Of a DNA stretch of 64,000 nt, positions 1-9,561 are shown piece by piece. The stretch comes from Streptomyces brasiliensis. Lineage in GTDB: Bacteria; Actinomycetota; Actinomycetes; Streptomycetales; Streptomycetaceae. The first letter of the stretch is position 1. Each line of letters opens with the position of its first letter. Location of the stretch: positions 1 to 64,000 of the forward strand of contig NZ_BMQA01000026.1 of the NCBI RefSeq assembly GCF_014647875.1, written 5' to 3'. A program made the translations under genes and the position numbers. Under the pieces are notes generated by a model. It was not told where the DNA came from, searched no databases, and was given only the letters and a program-made list of their open reading frames with translations.

Positions 1-56
1 ATACAAGATCACACACTACCCGTTAGACGGAAGTTGGGGTACCTAACGAAGCCCTA

Positions 57-797
57 CTAGGGGGCGGGCGGATTCAGAGCGGCTTCGGCCTCCTGCCGTG
101 ACCTCGGCACGTCATGACTCTCCACGTACATGTGGTACGCCGGGTCCGGCAGCCCCCTGACCATCGCCAGGTCGGGCTCGTCGCCCGGCCGTCGTAGGTG
201 GTACGGCGGCGGGTAGTAGCAGTCGCCCAGGAAGACCACGCCTTCCGAGGGGACTTTGACGACGATCGAGTCCGGCGTGTGCCGACCGCCGACATGCTCG
301 AGTTCCACTGCCACCCCGGCCAGTTCGACGACGTGACGGGTACGGAACGTCTGGTCGGGCGGCACGATCCGGGACGACTCCCAGCAGTCCTCCATGGCCC
401 GGATCCGAGCCGAATAGCTGGGCCGCAGCAGCGGCTCGCGCGCCGTCTCCGACCGGAGATACGTCTCGGACCACGGCTTGGCCGCTTCGCTGAGCAGGGC
501 CTCCCGGCACTCCTCGTGGGCGACGACCGGAACGCCCCACTCCTGCGCGCCCCAGACGTGGTCCCAGTGGTGGTGTGTGTAGACGAGCAGCCGCGGTGGC
601 GGGAACCCCAGGTGTGCCAAGCCGTCGCGCACCCGGTGGGCGTGCGCCGGGCTCTGACCGGCGTCGACGACGAGACAGCCGTCGTCCCCGGCGATCATCC
701 CCACACTCGCCTGGACCCGGTCGGGATCGGGATGGTGCGGCCACAGCCAGACACGCTCCGTGACGCGTACGAGCGTGCTCGGATCGGCATGCGTCAT
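57..797 (-). CDS. MBL-fold metallo-hydrolase
   Basis: A 246-aa metallo-beta-lactamase-fold protein. The zinc-binding motif THHHWDH is at residues 74-80, a later His is in the GGRHTPDS stretch, and the metal-bridging Asp is in FLGDCYY. No signal peptide is visible, so it is probably cytosolic. The fold covers glyoxalase II, lactonases and many hydrolases; the substrate cannot be read here. The ATG follows a GGGGAACCG ribosome site. It diverges from the phosphodiester-glycosidase-like gene across 226 bp. The fold is sure, the role unknown. Confidence 0.85.
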   Translation of the reverse strand: MTHADPSTLVRVTERVWLWPHHPDPDRVQASVGMIAGDDGCLVVDAGQSPAHAHRVRDGLAHLGFPPPRLLVYTHHHWDHVWGAQEWGVPVVAHEECREALLSEAAKPWSETYLRSETAREPLLRPSYSARIRAMEDCWESSRIVPPDQTFRTRHVVELAGVAVELEHVGGRHTPDSIVVKVPSEGVVFLGDCYYPPPYHLRRPGDEPDLAMVRGLPDPAYHMYVESHDVPRSRQEAEAALNPPAP

Positions 798-1023
798 CGG
801 TTCCCCCGGAGCCTGGTGTCGAAGTCGCCGTCAAGCTACCCCAACGGCCGAGGTGGGCCCCCCTGTTGACCGCCCGCACCGGCACCGGCTCCGGGAGCAC
901 CGGTGCGGCGAGCGGGTGCATCTCCCGGCGCAGGCGATTGGTCTTGATCGGAAACGGAAGTAATCGCAGTAAATAGTAGTAATCCTGACTGGCACTCGGC
1001 CGGGACAACGCGCGAGGAGCGCC
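798..1023. promoter_or_regulatory. Divergent intergenic region with AT-rich core
   Basis: This 226-bp gap separates two divergent genes. Positions about 940-995 are unusually AT-rich for the window and carry repeated AGTAA/GTAATC words, so they probably hold both promoters. No symmetric operator could be picked out with confidence. Confidence 0.35.
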
Positions 1024-2229
1024 ATGACCCACAACCGATCCCGCCCTCCGTGTCGGCACCGCCGACTGGCCCGACGCACCTGGCTCGCCGTGCTCGCGCT
1101 TCTGGTCGGCAGCCTCGGCTGGTCGATCGGCGAGGCGCTGACGTACCCGGGCAAGGACAGTGACGCGGCCCGGCTGGCCGAATGGGGCCGGGACCACGAA
1201 CTGGGCTTCGTCGTCGACCAGTTGGAGAACCTCAGGTACGACCTGAACCCACCGAGGGTCGGCGGCACCCTTTCCGCCGAGGCCCTGGCCCGGATGCGTG
1301 GACCGCACGAGGCCGACGGCGAGAACGGCGACCCGGCGGCACCCGGCCCGGAGGCCCACGGCCCGGCCGTCGGCTCCCGACGCGGCGCGCCCCCGGCACC
1401 ACAGATCCCCCTGCACGCCCGCATGCGCACGTTCGTCACCCCTGCGCTGCCCGGCGAGGGAGTCTTCCGCACCCTGGCCACCGACCACGGTGAGCCGATC
1501 GTCCAGGGCACCTACCTGCGCCCGGACAGCGACCACACCTCGTACGAGGCCGCGGTCGCCTGGATCAGCCAGAAACACGCACGCTTCCGGCTCCACCCTG
1601 GATTCCGCGAGCCGGGCGGCAGTTTCGACGTGCCGCCGACCATCCCCGAAGGGCACCGCAAGGGACTGCTCGCCACCTGGAACGGCGGTTTCCGCGTCAC
1701 CAACGGCGACTCCCGGGGCGGCTTCTATCTCGACGGCAAGCTGGTCGGCGAGCTGCGTGACGGCGTCGCATCGGAAGTCTTCCACCGCGACGGCTCCATC
1801 GGGATCGGCGAGTGGGGACGCGACGTGTCGATGACCTCGGACGTCGTCGGGGTCCGCCAGTGTCTGGGGCTGATGGTCGACCACGGCAAGGTGGTCGACG
1901 ACGTCGACGACGAACACCAGTGGGGCGCCTCCGACCAGGGGCGCATGTTCGTGGAACGCTCCGGAGTCGGCGTCACCGCGCAGGGCGACATCGTCATGGT
2001 CGTCGGCCAGGCGCTGTCCGCTCGTACCCTCGCCGAACTGATGCAACGCGCTGGTGCGGTCCGCGCGATGTCCCTGGACATGAACCGGGCATGGCCGTCC
2101 TTCATGTACTACGACGCCGGACAGCATCCGTCCGACCCGGAGCCCACCAACATCCTCGACTTCGACAACCCGCCCGACCGCTACTACGACAAGGCCACCC
2201 GCGACTTCGTCGCCGTCTACGCCCGGTGA
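1024..2229 (+). CDS. Membrane-anchored phosphodiester glycosidase-like (NAGPA domain) protein
   Basis: A 401-aa protein. An Arg-rich N-terminus is followed by one hydrophobic segment (about residues 20-37), which predicts an uncleaved anchor with an extracellular domain. The second half (about 210-400) resembles the phosphodiester glycosidase family: TWNGGFRVTNGDSRGGFY, a GRDV-type motif, a CLGLMVDHG strand and a conserved SLDMNRAWPSFMYY motif near the end. Family members such as NAGPA hydrolyse sugar phosphodiesters, and bacterial ones act on wall or exopolysaccharide substrates. The ATG has a GAGGAG site upstream. The C-terminus overlaps the convergent DUF190 gene by 13 bp. The family is likely, the substrate unknown. 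Confidence 0.7.
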   Translation: MTHNRSRPPCRHRRLARRTWLAVLALLVGSLGWSIGEALTYPGKDSDAARLAEWGRDHELGFVVDQLENLRYDLNPPRVGGTLSAEALARMRGPHEADGENGDPAAPGPEAHGPAVGSRRGAPPAPQIPLHARMRTFVTPALPGEGVFRTLATDHGEPIVQGTYLRPDSDHTSYEAAVAWISQKHARFRLHPGFREPGGSFDVPPTIPEGHRKGLLATWNGGFRVTNGDSRGGFYLDGKLVGELRDGVASEVFHRDGSIGIGEWGRDVSMTSDVVGVRQCLGLMVDHGKVVDDVDDEHQWGASDQGRMFVERSGVGVTAQGDIVMVVGQALSARTLAELMQRAGAVRAMSLDMNRAWPSFMYYDAGQHPSDPEPTNILDFDNPPDRYYDKATRDFVAVYAR

Positions 2230-2567
2230 GAGGGACGGTGCCGGCGCGAGCGGACGCTCACCCGGTCGAGGATGGCGAGGCCATGGTCCGACAGGACGTC
2301 CTCCAGGGTGTCGAGGAAGGCGCGCAGCCGTTCCTCGCTCTCGACGACGACCACGGCGCACGGGCCCTGCGTCCGTATCCGTGACGGCCGGTCGCGGTGG
2401 ATCTCCAGGTGCAGACCGTACCCCTCGATCGCGTGGAACACACTCGCCCCGGACAGCCCCTGGGCGTGGGCGCGGTGCACGATCTCGGCGTAGGCGGGCC
2501 TGTGGTGCCAACGGGCGCTCGCGGACAGGTGGATGGTGAGCCGGGCTGCCGCCTCCTCGAACGCCAT
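2217..2567 (-). CDS. DUF190 (PII-like) protein, distal gene of fluoride operon
   Basis: A 116-aa protein with the DUF190 signature: LTIHLSASARWHHRPAYAEIVHRAHAQGLSGASVFHAIEGYG, cut here by the length rule only in description, has the WHH, EIVHRAH and GASVF...EGYG blocks. DUF190 proteins have a GlnB/PII-like ferredoxin fold and are commonly encoded beside CrcB. Their function is unproven, but a sensory or channel-regulating role is plausible. It is the last gene after crcB, DUF190 and crcB on the same strand, 76 bp after the upstream crcB stop. The ATG follows GGGAGGGGCGTGCG. It is a paralogue of the gene at 3015-3371. Confidence 0.85.
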   Translation of the reverse strand: MAFEEAAARLTIHLSASARWHHRPAYAEIVHRAHAQGLSGASVFHAIEGYGLHLEIHRDRPSRIRTQGPCAVVVVESEERLRAFLDTLEDVLSDHGLAILDRVSVRSRRHRPSHRA

Positions 2568-2586
2568 CGCACGCCCCTCCCGCCGA

Positions 2587-2602
2587 GGTGACTGCCGTCA
2601 CC
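2587..2602. repeat. 6-bp inverted repeat between crcB and DUF190
   Basis: GGTGAC-TGCC-GTCACC is a perfect 6-bp palindrome with a 4-bp centre, lying 20-35 bp upstream of the distal DUF190 start. It could form an RNA hairpin that tunes expression of the last gene, or be an operator. This is inferred from symmetry alone. Confidence 0.35.
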
Positions 2603-2643
2603 GTACTGGTGGACGGGCGGTGCGGGGAGGGGGTGCGTGGGTC

Positions 2644-3018
2644 TCAGACCCAGATCGCCTGGGCGAGTGCGGCCCCCGTGAAGGCGGCGCCGAGTCCGGC
2701 GACGATGCTCGCGACCGCGTTGGCAGCGGCGAAGAAGCGGGCGCCCTCCTCGGCGAGCCGCAGCGTCTCGTACGACAGGGTTGAGTAAGTGGTCAGCGCT
2801 CCGCAGAGCCCGGTGCCGAGCAGGAGTTGGACGTTGGAGGAGATCCCGCCGGCGACGACCGCTCCGGTGATCAGGCCGAGGATGAACGAGCCGGACACGT
2901 TCACGGTGAAGGTGCCCCACGGGAAGACCGTGTCGTACCTCGACTGCACCGTACGGTCCGTCAGATAGCGCAGCGGCGCCCCGACGACCGCGCCGGCGAT
3001 GACCAGCAGCCAGTTCAC
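2644..3018 (-). CDS. crcB: Fluoride exporter CrcB/Fluc subunit
   Basis: A 124-aa protein with four hydrophobic segments, the size of a Fluc subunit. Family marks are visible: GAPLRYL early, VNVSGSFILG in TM2, and GTGLCGALTTYSTLSYE in TM3, the region that carries the fluoride-track Thr/Ser and the central Na+ break. Fluc proteins are antiparallel dimers that let fluoride leak out of the cell. The start overlaps the upstream DUF190 stop by 4 bp (ATGA), implying translational coupling. Together with crcB at 3368-3853 it probably forms a heterodimeric channel, as in other two-crcB operons. Confidence 0.92.
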   Translation of the reverse strand: MNWLLVIAGAVVGAPLRYLTDRTVQSRYDTVFPWGTFTVNVSGSFILGLITGAVVAGGISSNVQLLLGTGLCGALTTYSTLSYETLRLAEEGARFFAAANAVASIVAGLGAAFTGAALAQAIWV

Positions 3019-3371
3019 ACACCCTCCTGCTGCTCGTCGCGGCCGATGTACCGGATGACCTCGCAGTCGTCGAGGATCACCAGGCCCTCGCCGACCAGTT
3101 CGTCCAGCTCGGGCAGGAAGGCGCGTACCCGGTCCTCCGTGTCGACGATGATGATCGCCACGGGCAGGTCCTCGCTCAGCGACAGCAGCCTGCTGGTGTG
3201 GATCAGCGAGGTCGCCCCGAAGCCCTCGATGCCCCGGAACACGCTGGCACCGGCGAGGCCCGCCCTGTGTGCCCGGTGCACGATCTCGGAGAAGAGGGGC
3301 TTGTGATGCCAGGTGTCGTTCTCGCCGATGAAGATCGTCACTCGCAGGGCTCGTCCGGTCAGCCTCGTCAT
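3015..3371 (-). CDS. DUF190 (PII-like) protein between two crcB genes
   Basis: A 118-aa DUF190 protein with the expected blocks: VTIFIGENDTWHHKPLFSEI, HRAHRAGLAGASVFRGIEGF and AIIIVDTEDRVRAF. The ATG at 3371 is chosen because it overlaps the stop of the upstream crcB by 4 bp. Its own end overlaps the next crcB start by 4 bp, so it is embedded in a coupled crcB-DUF190-crcB chain. The frame stays open further upstream, but that part is antisense-like reading through crcB. Function is unproven; the fold is that of PII-type regulators. Confidence 0.88.
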   Translation of the reverse strand: MTRLTGRALRVTIFIGENDTWHHKPLFSEIVHRAHRAGLAGASVFRGIEGFGATSLIHTSRLLSLSEDLPVAIIIVDTEDRVRAFLPELDELVGEGLVILDDCEVIRYIGRDEQQEGV

Positions 3372-3853
3372 GACTGCCTCCACTCGATGACGCGGCGGGT
3401 GAGGTTCGCCGTCGTCCACACCGTCGTGAGTGCCGCGACCATGGTGGCCGCCAGATAGAGCAGGCCGGTGGTGGCCCGGCCGCCGTCCATCAGACGCTGG
3501 ATGTCCACGGCGTAGGTGGAGAACGTGGTGAAGCCGCCCAGGACCCCGGTCCCGAAGAAGGGCCGTACCAACCGGTGCGCCGCCCATACGTCGGTGATGA
3601 TCACCATGAACACGCCGATGATGCCGCAGCCGATCACGTTCACCCAGAGTGTGGTCCACGGGAAGGCGCCCTGCGCGGTCGGCCACATCAGGGCCGCGCC
3701 GTAGCGGGCACAGGCACCGATGGCGCCGCCGACGGCCACGGCCGCGATGATCGGCCACTGTCTGCGCCGCAGCTCACGCCGCTGCGCGGGCATGCGCAGA
3801 TCGACGTCGGGATCAGTGGGTTCGTTGAGCACTGGGGGTCGGACCTCTCCCAC
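3368..3853 (-). CDS. crcB: Fluoride exporter CrcB/Fluc subunit, lead gene of operon
   Basis: A 161-aa Fluc protein with an extra hydrophilic N-terminus of about 35 residues ending in a basic LRRRQWP stretch. The core has GGAIGACARYGAAL, LWVNVIGCGIIG and GTGVLGGFTTFSTYAVD, matching CrcB. It is the first gene of a four-gene operon (crcB, DUF190, crcB, DUF190) and diverges from the pyrophosphatase-like gene. I looked for a fluoride riboswitch upstream and found only a 5'-half resemblance (see rejected items), so regulation is unknown. Confidence 0.92.
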   Translation of the reverse strand: MGEVRPPVLNEPTDPDVDLRMPAQRRELRRRQWPIIAAVAVGGAIGACARYGAALMWPTAQGAFPWTTLWVNVIGCGIIGVFMVIITDVWAAHRLVRPFFGTGVLGGFTTFSTYAVDIQRLMDGGRATTGLLYLAATMVAALTTVWTTANLTRRVIEWRQS

Positions 3854-4185
3854 GCGGGTCTCCTACTCGCACTGCACCCCGGCAGGCCCAGGGCGCACTC
3901 CATCGCAAGCAGGGACCGTTGGCGGCCACAGTGCCGCGGTTGGGTACGGCGGGCCCCACCGCCGCGCGGCCGCACGAGCCGCCGCAGGACCCCTAGCCTA
4001 GCGCCAGGTGCGCGCGGCTTCCCTGCGGGGCCCCGCCTCGGCCCCGCAGAGGCTGTGGTTGAGGTGCTCGCGGGGGCGCGGGACACTGGAGGGGTACGGC
4101 GACGAGGCTCGCCGCAACCGCACCGCACAGGGCGCTGATGGCCTCTACGTGATGCAGGACGCTCGCAGCACGGAGGTGGGCACCG
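3854..4185. other. Divergent intergenic region, crcB / pyrophosphatase-like gene
   Basis: This 332-bp GC-rich gap should carry the promoters of the fluoride operon and of the divergent gene. Translation in all frames gives nothing recognisable. A GCGATGGAGTGCGCC block (minus strand, about 3890-3904) resembles the 5' half of a crcB riboswitch, but the matching 3' half is absent. Confidence 0.4.
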
Positions 4186-4671
4186 ATGCACAAGATCGCC
4201 GTCGCAGTCGACGCGACCGTCGCCAGCACCATCGGGCGTGACGACGACGCGGCCCCGGTGGACGCGCCTCCGGCGCACGGGGAGAGCGGCTGGCCGGTGG
4301 GCCACGGCCGCGTCGTGGACACCCTCGGCGACGACGGCCGCCCGCTCGAGGCCCTGGTCCTGATGTGCGAGCCCGCCGTACCCCGTGACGGAGTCCCGGC
4401 CTGGCCCGTCGCCGTCCTGCACCTCGCCGCACAGGGCCGCGCGGTGGACGAACTGCTGTGCGTGGCCGAGGCCGCGCCCTTCACCGACCTGGTGGACATG
4501 GCGGACCTACCGCGCTGGCACGCCGAGCCCGAGGTGTGGGCGAAGGCCCTCACCCGGCTCACCCCCGGCAGCTCCTACGAGATCGCCGGGCTGGGACCGG
4601 CGGGGGAGGCGGACGCGCTGCTGGACACCGCCTGGCATGCCTATCTCCAGCTCACGGGCTGCCTGGAATGA
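4186..4671 (+). CDS. Inorganic pyrophosphatase-like protein with degenerate active site
   Basis: A 161-aa protein that aligns by eye with family I soluble inorganic pyrophosphatase. GTLGxDGDPLDALVL of true enzymes corresponds to DTLGDDGRPLEALVL here (about residues 45-59), followed by EPAVPRDGVPAWPVAVLHL, DELLCVAE, a FTDLVDMADLP block and a late LTPGSSYE. The metal-binding DxDPxD motif is reduced to DxRPxE, and the YPADYG motif is GWPVGHG. Catalysis is therefore doubtful. The ATG has a GGAGGTG site 9 nt upstream. It diverges from the crcB operon. Fluoride is the classic pyrophosphatase inhibitor, so a role in fluoride response is an attractive inference, not a demonstrated one. Confidence 0.65.
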   Translation: MHKIAVAVDATVASTIGRDDDAAPVDAPPAHGESGWPVGHGRVVDTLGDDGRPLEALVLMCEPAVPRDGVPAWPVAVLHLAAQGRAVDELLCVAEAAPFTDLVDMADLPRWHAEPEVWAKALTRLTPGSSYEIAGLGPAGEADALLDTAWHAYLQLTGCLE

Positions 4672-4726
4672 ACTCCGCGTCTGCGTCACGCCGCGCACGG
4701 ATCACTTGCCGGCGAGGTGCGCGCGC

Positions 4727-5151
4727 ATGAAGAACCCCGCGCTCTACTCGCTGATGTACAGCGAACCCACACGGGTCATGTCGGCCGCCTTCAGGGCCGG
4801 CATGGAGATCCTCATGGGCCGTATCCACCGCCTCGCCGCCGGCGGCCGGCTCCGTGTCGACGAGGACCTCGCGGCCGTGATCATCCACGCCACGGCACGC
4901 GGCGGCGGCGCGGTGCTCACCTGGCTGTCCCTCCCCGAGGACTGCCGCAACCCGGCCCTGTTGACCACGCTTCGAGAATCGATCGTCGCGAGCGTGACGA
5001 ACCAGAGCCTGCGGTGCGGGAGGCCGGCCCGGCCGGCCCGGCCGGCGCCGCCCGCGCCCTGCGCGCCGCGCTGCCCGAGCAGGCGAGTCTCAGCGGCGCG
5101 GAACATCACCTGCTGCGCGATGGGCTGGACCGTCTGACCGACGAGGGCTGA
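4727..5151 (+). pseudogene. TetR-family regulator C-terminal remnant, frameshifted
   Basis: From 4727 one frame reads NPALYSLMYSEP, MSAAFRAGMEILM, VIIHATARGGG and TWLSLPE, typical of a TetR ligand-binding domain. After about 5020 the homologous reading (ARALRAALPEQASLSGAEHHLL, here split) continues in the next frame to the stop at 5151, so there is one frameshift. The N-terminal HTH that should precede it is missing; upstream lies the end of the pyrophosphatase-like gene, 55 bp away. It is therefore a truncated, non-functional regulator. Confidence 0.6.
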
Positions 5152-5208
5152 GGCACGGTACCCGGAGCGAGCCGTGGACCGCTCGTCGAGACGCCGTGCC
5201 GGGACGTG

Positions 5209-5754
5209 TCAGCGGTCGGTGAGGCTGCGGAGGAGGTGCCGTCCCGTCGGCCAATCGCCCAGGCCGCTCTGGGAGTTGATGTGTCCGTGGTCGTGCAGGA
5301 GGTGCAATGGTGACTGCCATCCGGACGCGAACTCCGCGGATGCCTTCGGGTCGCAGTAGGGGTCGTTGTCGCCGGCGACGACCAGGCTGCGACACGGCAA
5401 GGGGCGGGCGGTCACGTTCAGGAACGTCGGCGCGGCTTCGCCCGGGAATGCGGGGCCCCGGGGGTCGGGTGGCGCGACCAGGAATGCCGTGACGTCGTCG
5501 GGCTGGGCCTGGGCCAGCCACTCGGCGGCCGCCCAGCAGCCGAGACTGTGGGCCACCAGCGCCACCCGCCCGGCGTTCCGGGAGGCGCGCTCGTGGGCGG
5601 CCTGGACCGCGCCGACCCAGTCCTGCAGGTCCGGCCTGGTCCATGAGGCCGGTGTGGTGCGGACCGCTGCGGCGCCCCACCGTTTCTCCCACAGGCTCTG
5701 CCAGTGGATCTCGTCCGACCCGTCGATCCCAGGGATGATGACGTACGCGACCAT
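5209..5754 (-). CDS. RBBP9/YdeN-family alpha/beta hydrolase
   Basis: A 181-aa protein, normal length for the RBBP9/YdeN group of small serine hydrolases. It shows the early IIPGIDGSDEIHWQ loop typical of the family, a nucleophile elbow VAHSLGCW with Ser70, the acid in AGDNDPYCD, and the His in HDHGHINSQSG. The last two complete the catalytic triad. The natural substrate of this group is generally unknown. No signal peptide. It lies alone, convergent with the TetR remnant. Confidence 0.88.
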   Translation of the reverse strand: MVAYVIIPGIDGSDEIHWQSLWEKRWGAAAVRTTPASWTRPDLQDWVGAVQAAHERASRNAGRVALVAHSLGCWAAAEWLAQAQPDDVTAFLVAPPDPRGPAFPGEAAPTFLNVTARPLPCRSLVVAGDNDPYCDPKASAEFASGWQSPLHLLHDHGHINSQSGLGDWPTGRHLLRSLTDR

Positions 5755-5857
5755 CGTCTGCCGTCCTTCCCGTTGTGGCCCCCGCGTTCCGTGGGCAGCT
5801 GCGCAGCCACCCGCCCAAGTCGCTTCCCACGACGCGGTCGGCCACGCCCTGACGGCC

Positions 5858-6844
<987 letters not shown>

Positions 6845-6940
6845 ACTGCTGCCTCCTGGGCTCGGCGGATCCGTCTGTGTAAGACGGTAGGAATTGGAGC
6901 GCACTCCATGTCAAACGACAGCCCGGCAGGAGCTTCCCGG

Positions 6941-8113
6941 TCACGTCCGCAGGTCGAGGACGTCGATGGCCCACCCGCTTGCCTGGGGCATGAACCGGTG
7001 CATGGCCGTGTGTGCCGCCATCCGCGCGTCGCGTGCCTGGGCCGCGGGCCCGTCGGGCAGGTGGAAGTCCTCGCCCGCCCGGGCGGAGCTGGTCTGGGTG
7101 CTGGTGGCGGTCGCGAGCCGCCGGTGCACGTGAGCGTCGAGTGCGGCAGACACTTCGGCGGGCGTCGTATGTGTGAGGACGTCTCCGAGGACGGCCGCGT
7201 CCAGGATCGACTGGGCCGCGCCCGGGGCGAGGAACGGCACCATCGCGTGCGCGCTGTCCCCCAGCAGGGGCACGCGTCCGAGGTTCCACCGGGCGAGCGG
7301 GGCGCGTGGGTAGAGGCCGTAGCGGAACACGTGCCCGGCGCGCTCCAGGACTCGGACCAGCCGGGAATCCCACCCGTCGAACTCGCCCAGCTGCTCTCCC
7401 GGCCGCGCCCGGGCGGTCCATGACTCCTGGGCCGTCTCCGCGCCGAACACGGCCACGACGTTGAGGAGTTCGCCTCGCTTCACCGGGTGGTGGACGAGGT
7501 GCCGGCCAGGCCCGAGCCAGACGCCGAACTCCGGCAGGTCCAGATCGGCCACCTCGTCGGCCGGGAGCAGGACCCGGCAGGCGGCGGTGCGGGAGAAGAG
7601 CGCCTCGTCCGCGCCGAAGAGCCATTGGCGGGCGGTGGACCGTATGCCGTCCGCCGCCACCACGAGATCCGCCACCACGCGCTCGCCGTCGGCCGTGGTC
7701 ACGTAGGCCGTCCTGTCGTCCTGGTCGATGCCCGTGACGAGGGTGTTCAGGCGCAGTGACCGGGACGGCAGCGCGGCGTCAGCGCGTGATGCAGGTCGGC
7801 CCGGTGGACTTGCAGATACGGCGCTCCGAAGGCGTCCTCGGCCTCCCGGCCCAGCATGTAGCGGCAGATCTCGGCCCCGTTCGACCCGGTGCGGAAGCTC
7901 ACGTGTGAGGGGTGGACCGCCCGCTCGGTGACCGCGTCGAGCAGGTCCAGCCGGCGCAGCACGCGCGTGGCGTTCGGTGCGAGCTGGATCCCGGCACCCA
8001 CCTCGGCGAACCGTGCCGTCCGCTCGACGAGCGCGACCTCATGGCCGGCACGGCGCAGACTCACTGTCGCGGCCAACCCCCCCGATAGCCGCCCCCACCA
8101 CGATCGCTCGCAT
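6941..8113 (-). pseudogene. FAD-dependent monooxygenase with two frameshifts
   Basis: The reading starts at ATG 8113 (MRAIVVGAAIGG, Rossmann motif), shifts frame in a run of seven G (8077-8083 as C on the plus strand), and continues as LAATVSLRRAGHEVALVER to about 7777. There a second one-base shift joins it to SLRLNTLVTGID and then VVAADGIRSTARQW (the DG motif) and LLGDSAHAMVPFLAPGAAQS (the GD motif), ending at 6941. With both shifts repaired the protein would be a normal salicylate-hydroxylase-type flavoprotein of about 390 residues. Since both lesions are single bases, sequencing error is as likely as decay. Confidence 0.75.
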
Positions 8114-8211
8114 GCCGCCCCCAGGTCGGTCCACTCGCACGCCCTTGCCGAGCCCGGGCGATCCTGTCAACCGGAGCTTGCCAACCTGTCGGCCACCTCG
8201 TACAGGCCCTG

Positions 8212-9561
8212 TCAGCGGCAGTCGAGCAGACCCGCGGCCTGCTTGGCGGCGAGGATGCGGTGCACGCTGTCGTTGACCTTGGCGCGGAAGGAGGCGTCCT
8301 GCTGCACACGAGTCCGCAGCGCCTGCGCCATCGCCGGTACCGTGCTCGGCCGTACCGTGAGGATCATGTTCCCGCCCGCCGCGATGAAGTTCACGGCCCG
8401 TTGCCCTGCAGTGAAGGACCGTACCGCGACCGCGTTTCCGAGGTCGTCCGAGATGACGACGCCCTTGAAGCCGAATTGCTTGCGCAGCAGTTGATCGATG
8501 ACCGTCGGCGAGAAGACCGCCAGGTGATTCGGGTCGATCTTGGTGTAGGTGGCCAGCGAGACCATCACGAACGGTGACCCGGCCCGGATCCCGGACCGGA
8601 AGGGCTCCAGGCTGCCGCTGCCGGCGGTCGTCACCGAATCCACGACGTGGGCTGTGGTGTCGGTGTTGCCGATCACCTGGCCCAGCCCCGGAAAGTGCTT
8701 GATCGTGGTCATCACGCCCGACTGCGCGAAGCCCGCGGCGAAGGCGTTGCTGTGGGAGGTCACGGTGGCGGGGGTGTTTCCGAACTCCCGGTAGAAGGAG
8801 CCGATGGGTATGTTGCGGGTGCCCAGGCTCGCGGGGACCACGTCGGCGACCGGTGCCAGATTGAGGTTGAGACCCGCGGCCTTCAGCTCATTGGCCCATA
8901 CGGCGGCTCGGTCACGCAGCGTAGTGGTGGGCCAGCTGCCCTGGGTCACGCCGTTGGGGATGGCCGAGAAGCCGGGGCCGCTCAGCACCTGCACCTTGCC
9001 GCCCTCCTGATCGGTGGAGACCATCATCCCGACCGTTCGGCCGTTCACCTTGTCCGCCTGCCCCCGGAAGCCGTCCACCAGCTTTCTGGTCGCCGCCGCG
9101 CCCGCGGTGCTGCGCCCGGTCAGCATGACGGACCCCACGTGGTTGTCACGCAGAGTGCGTAGATCGGTGTTGGTGGGACCGGAGGCGGGGAGACCCCCCA
9201 TGATGAGCTGCCCGACCCGCTGAGCCGTGGTCATGCCGGAGAAATAGCGATCGGTGCAGGTGGTGGCGGGTGTGGGCGAGGCGGCATCCGCGGCGGGCGA
9301 GGCGGGACTCGCGGCGGGTGAGCCAGTCACGTCGGTGGAGGTCGAGGCAGTTCCGGCCATGGTGCGGCTCGGCAGTGGACTGGCGGTGCCGGGGCTCTGC
9401 GCCGCGCGGCTGCCGGCGGGAGACCCGGAGGGTTCGGCCGCGCCGCCCTGCGTGGCCGAGGTGCCACAGGCGGTGGCCGCCAGCGCCAGGGTGACCAGCG
9501 GGGCCGCGGCACGCAGCATCGCGGAACGAGGGCTTCCGCGCCACCGGAGACGTATCGCCAT
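8212..9561 (-). CDS. Glycoside hydrolase family 3 lipoprotein (NagZ-like)
   Basis: A 449-aa protein with a lipoprotein signal peptide whose lipobox LAATAC ends at about residue 32, followed by a Ser/Ala/Pro-rich linker to about residue 95. The catalytic domain is GH3: GGKVQVLSGPGF early, the substrate-binding KHFPGLGQVIGNTD motif (family KH(F/Y)PGHG), and VVISDDLGNAVAV, where the catalytic Asp is expected. NagZ-type enzymes release N-acetylglucosamine from peptidoglycan, so an extracellular wall-recycling role is likely. ATG behind GGGAGAGAGAACC. Monocistronic. Confidence 0.9.
   Translation of the reverse strand: MAIRLRWRGSPRSAMLRAAAPLVTLALAATACGTSATQGGAAEPSGSPAGSRAAQSPGTASPLPSRTMAGTASTSTDVTGSPAASPASPAADAASPTPATTCTDRYFSGMTTAQRVGQLIMGGLPASGPTNTDLRTLRDNHVGSVMLTGRSTAGAAATRKLVDGFRGQADKVNGRTVGMMVSTDQEGGKVQVLSGPGFSAIPNGVTQGSWPTTTLRDRAAVWANELKAAGLNLNLAPVADVVPASLGTRNIPIGSFYREFGNTPATVTSHSNAFAAGFAQSGVMTTIKHFPGLGQVIGNTDTTAHVVDSVTTAGSGSLEPFRSGIRAGSPFVMVSLATYTKIDPNHLAVFSPTVIDQLLRKQFGFKGVVISDDLGNAVAVRSFTAGQRAVNFIAAGGNMILTVRPSTVPAMAQALRTRVQQDASFRAKVNDSVHRILAAKQAAGLLDCR

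Noticed and set aside
112..2601. An 829-codon minus-strand open frame
   Set aside because: It lies antisense to two well-supported genes and has no protein-like composition; it reflects GC skew in codon positions.
3841..3960. Possible fluoride riboswitch before crcB
   Set aside because: GCGATGGAGTGCGCC matches the 5' half of the crcB motif, but the required downstream GATGACTCC-type pseudoknot strand is absent; the sequence there is AGTAGGAGACC, which cannot pair.
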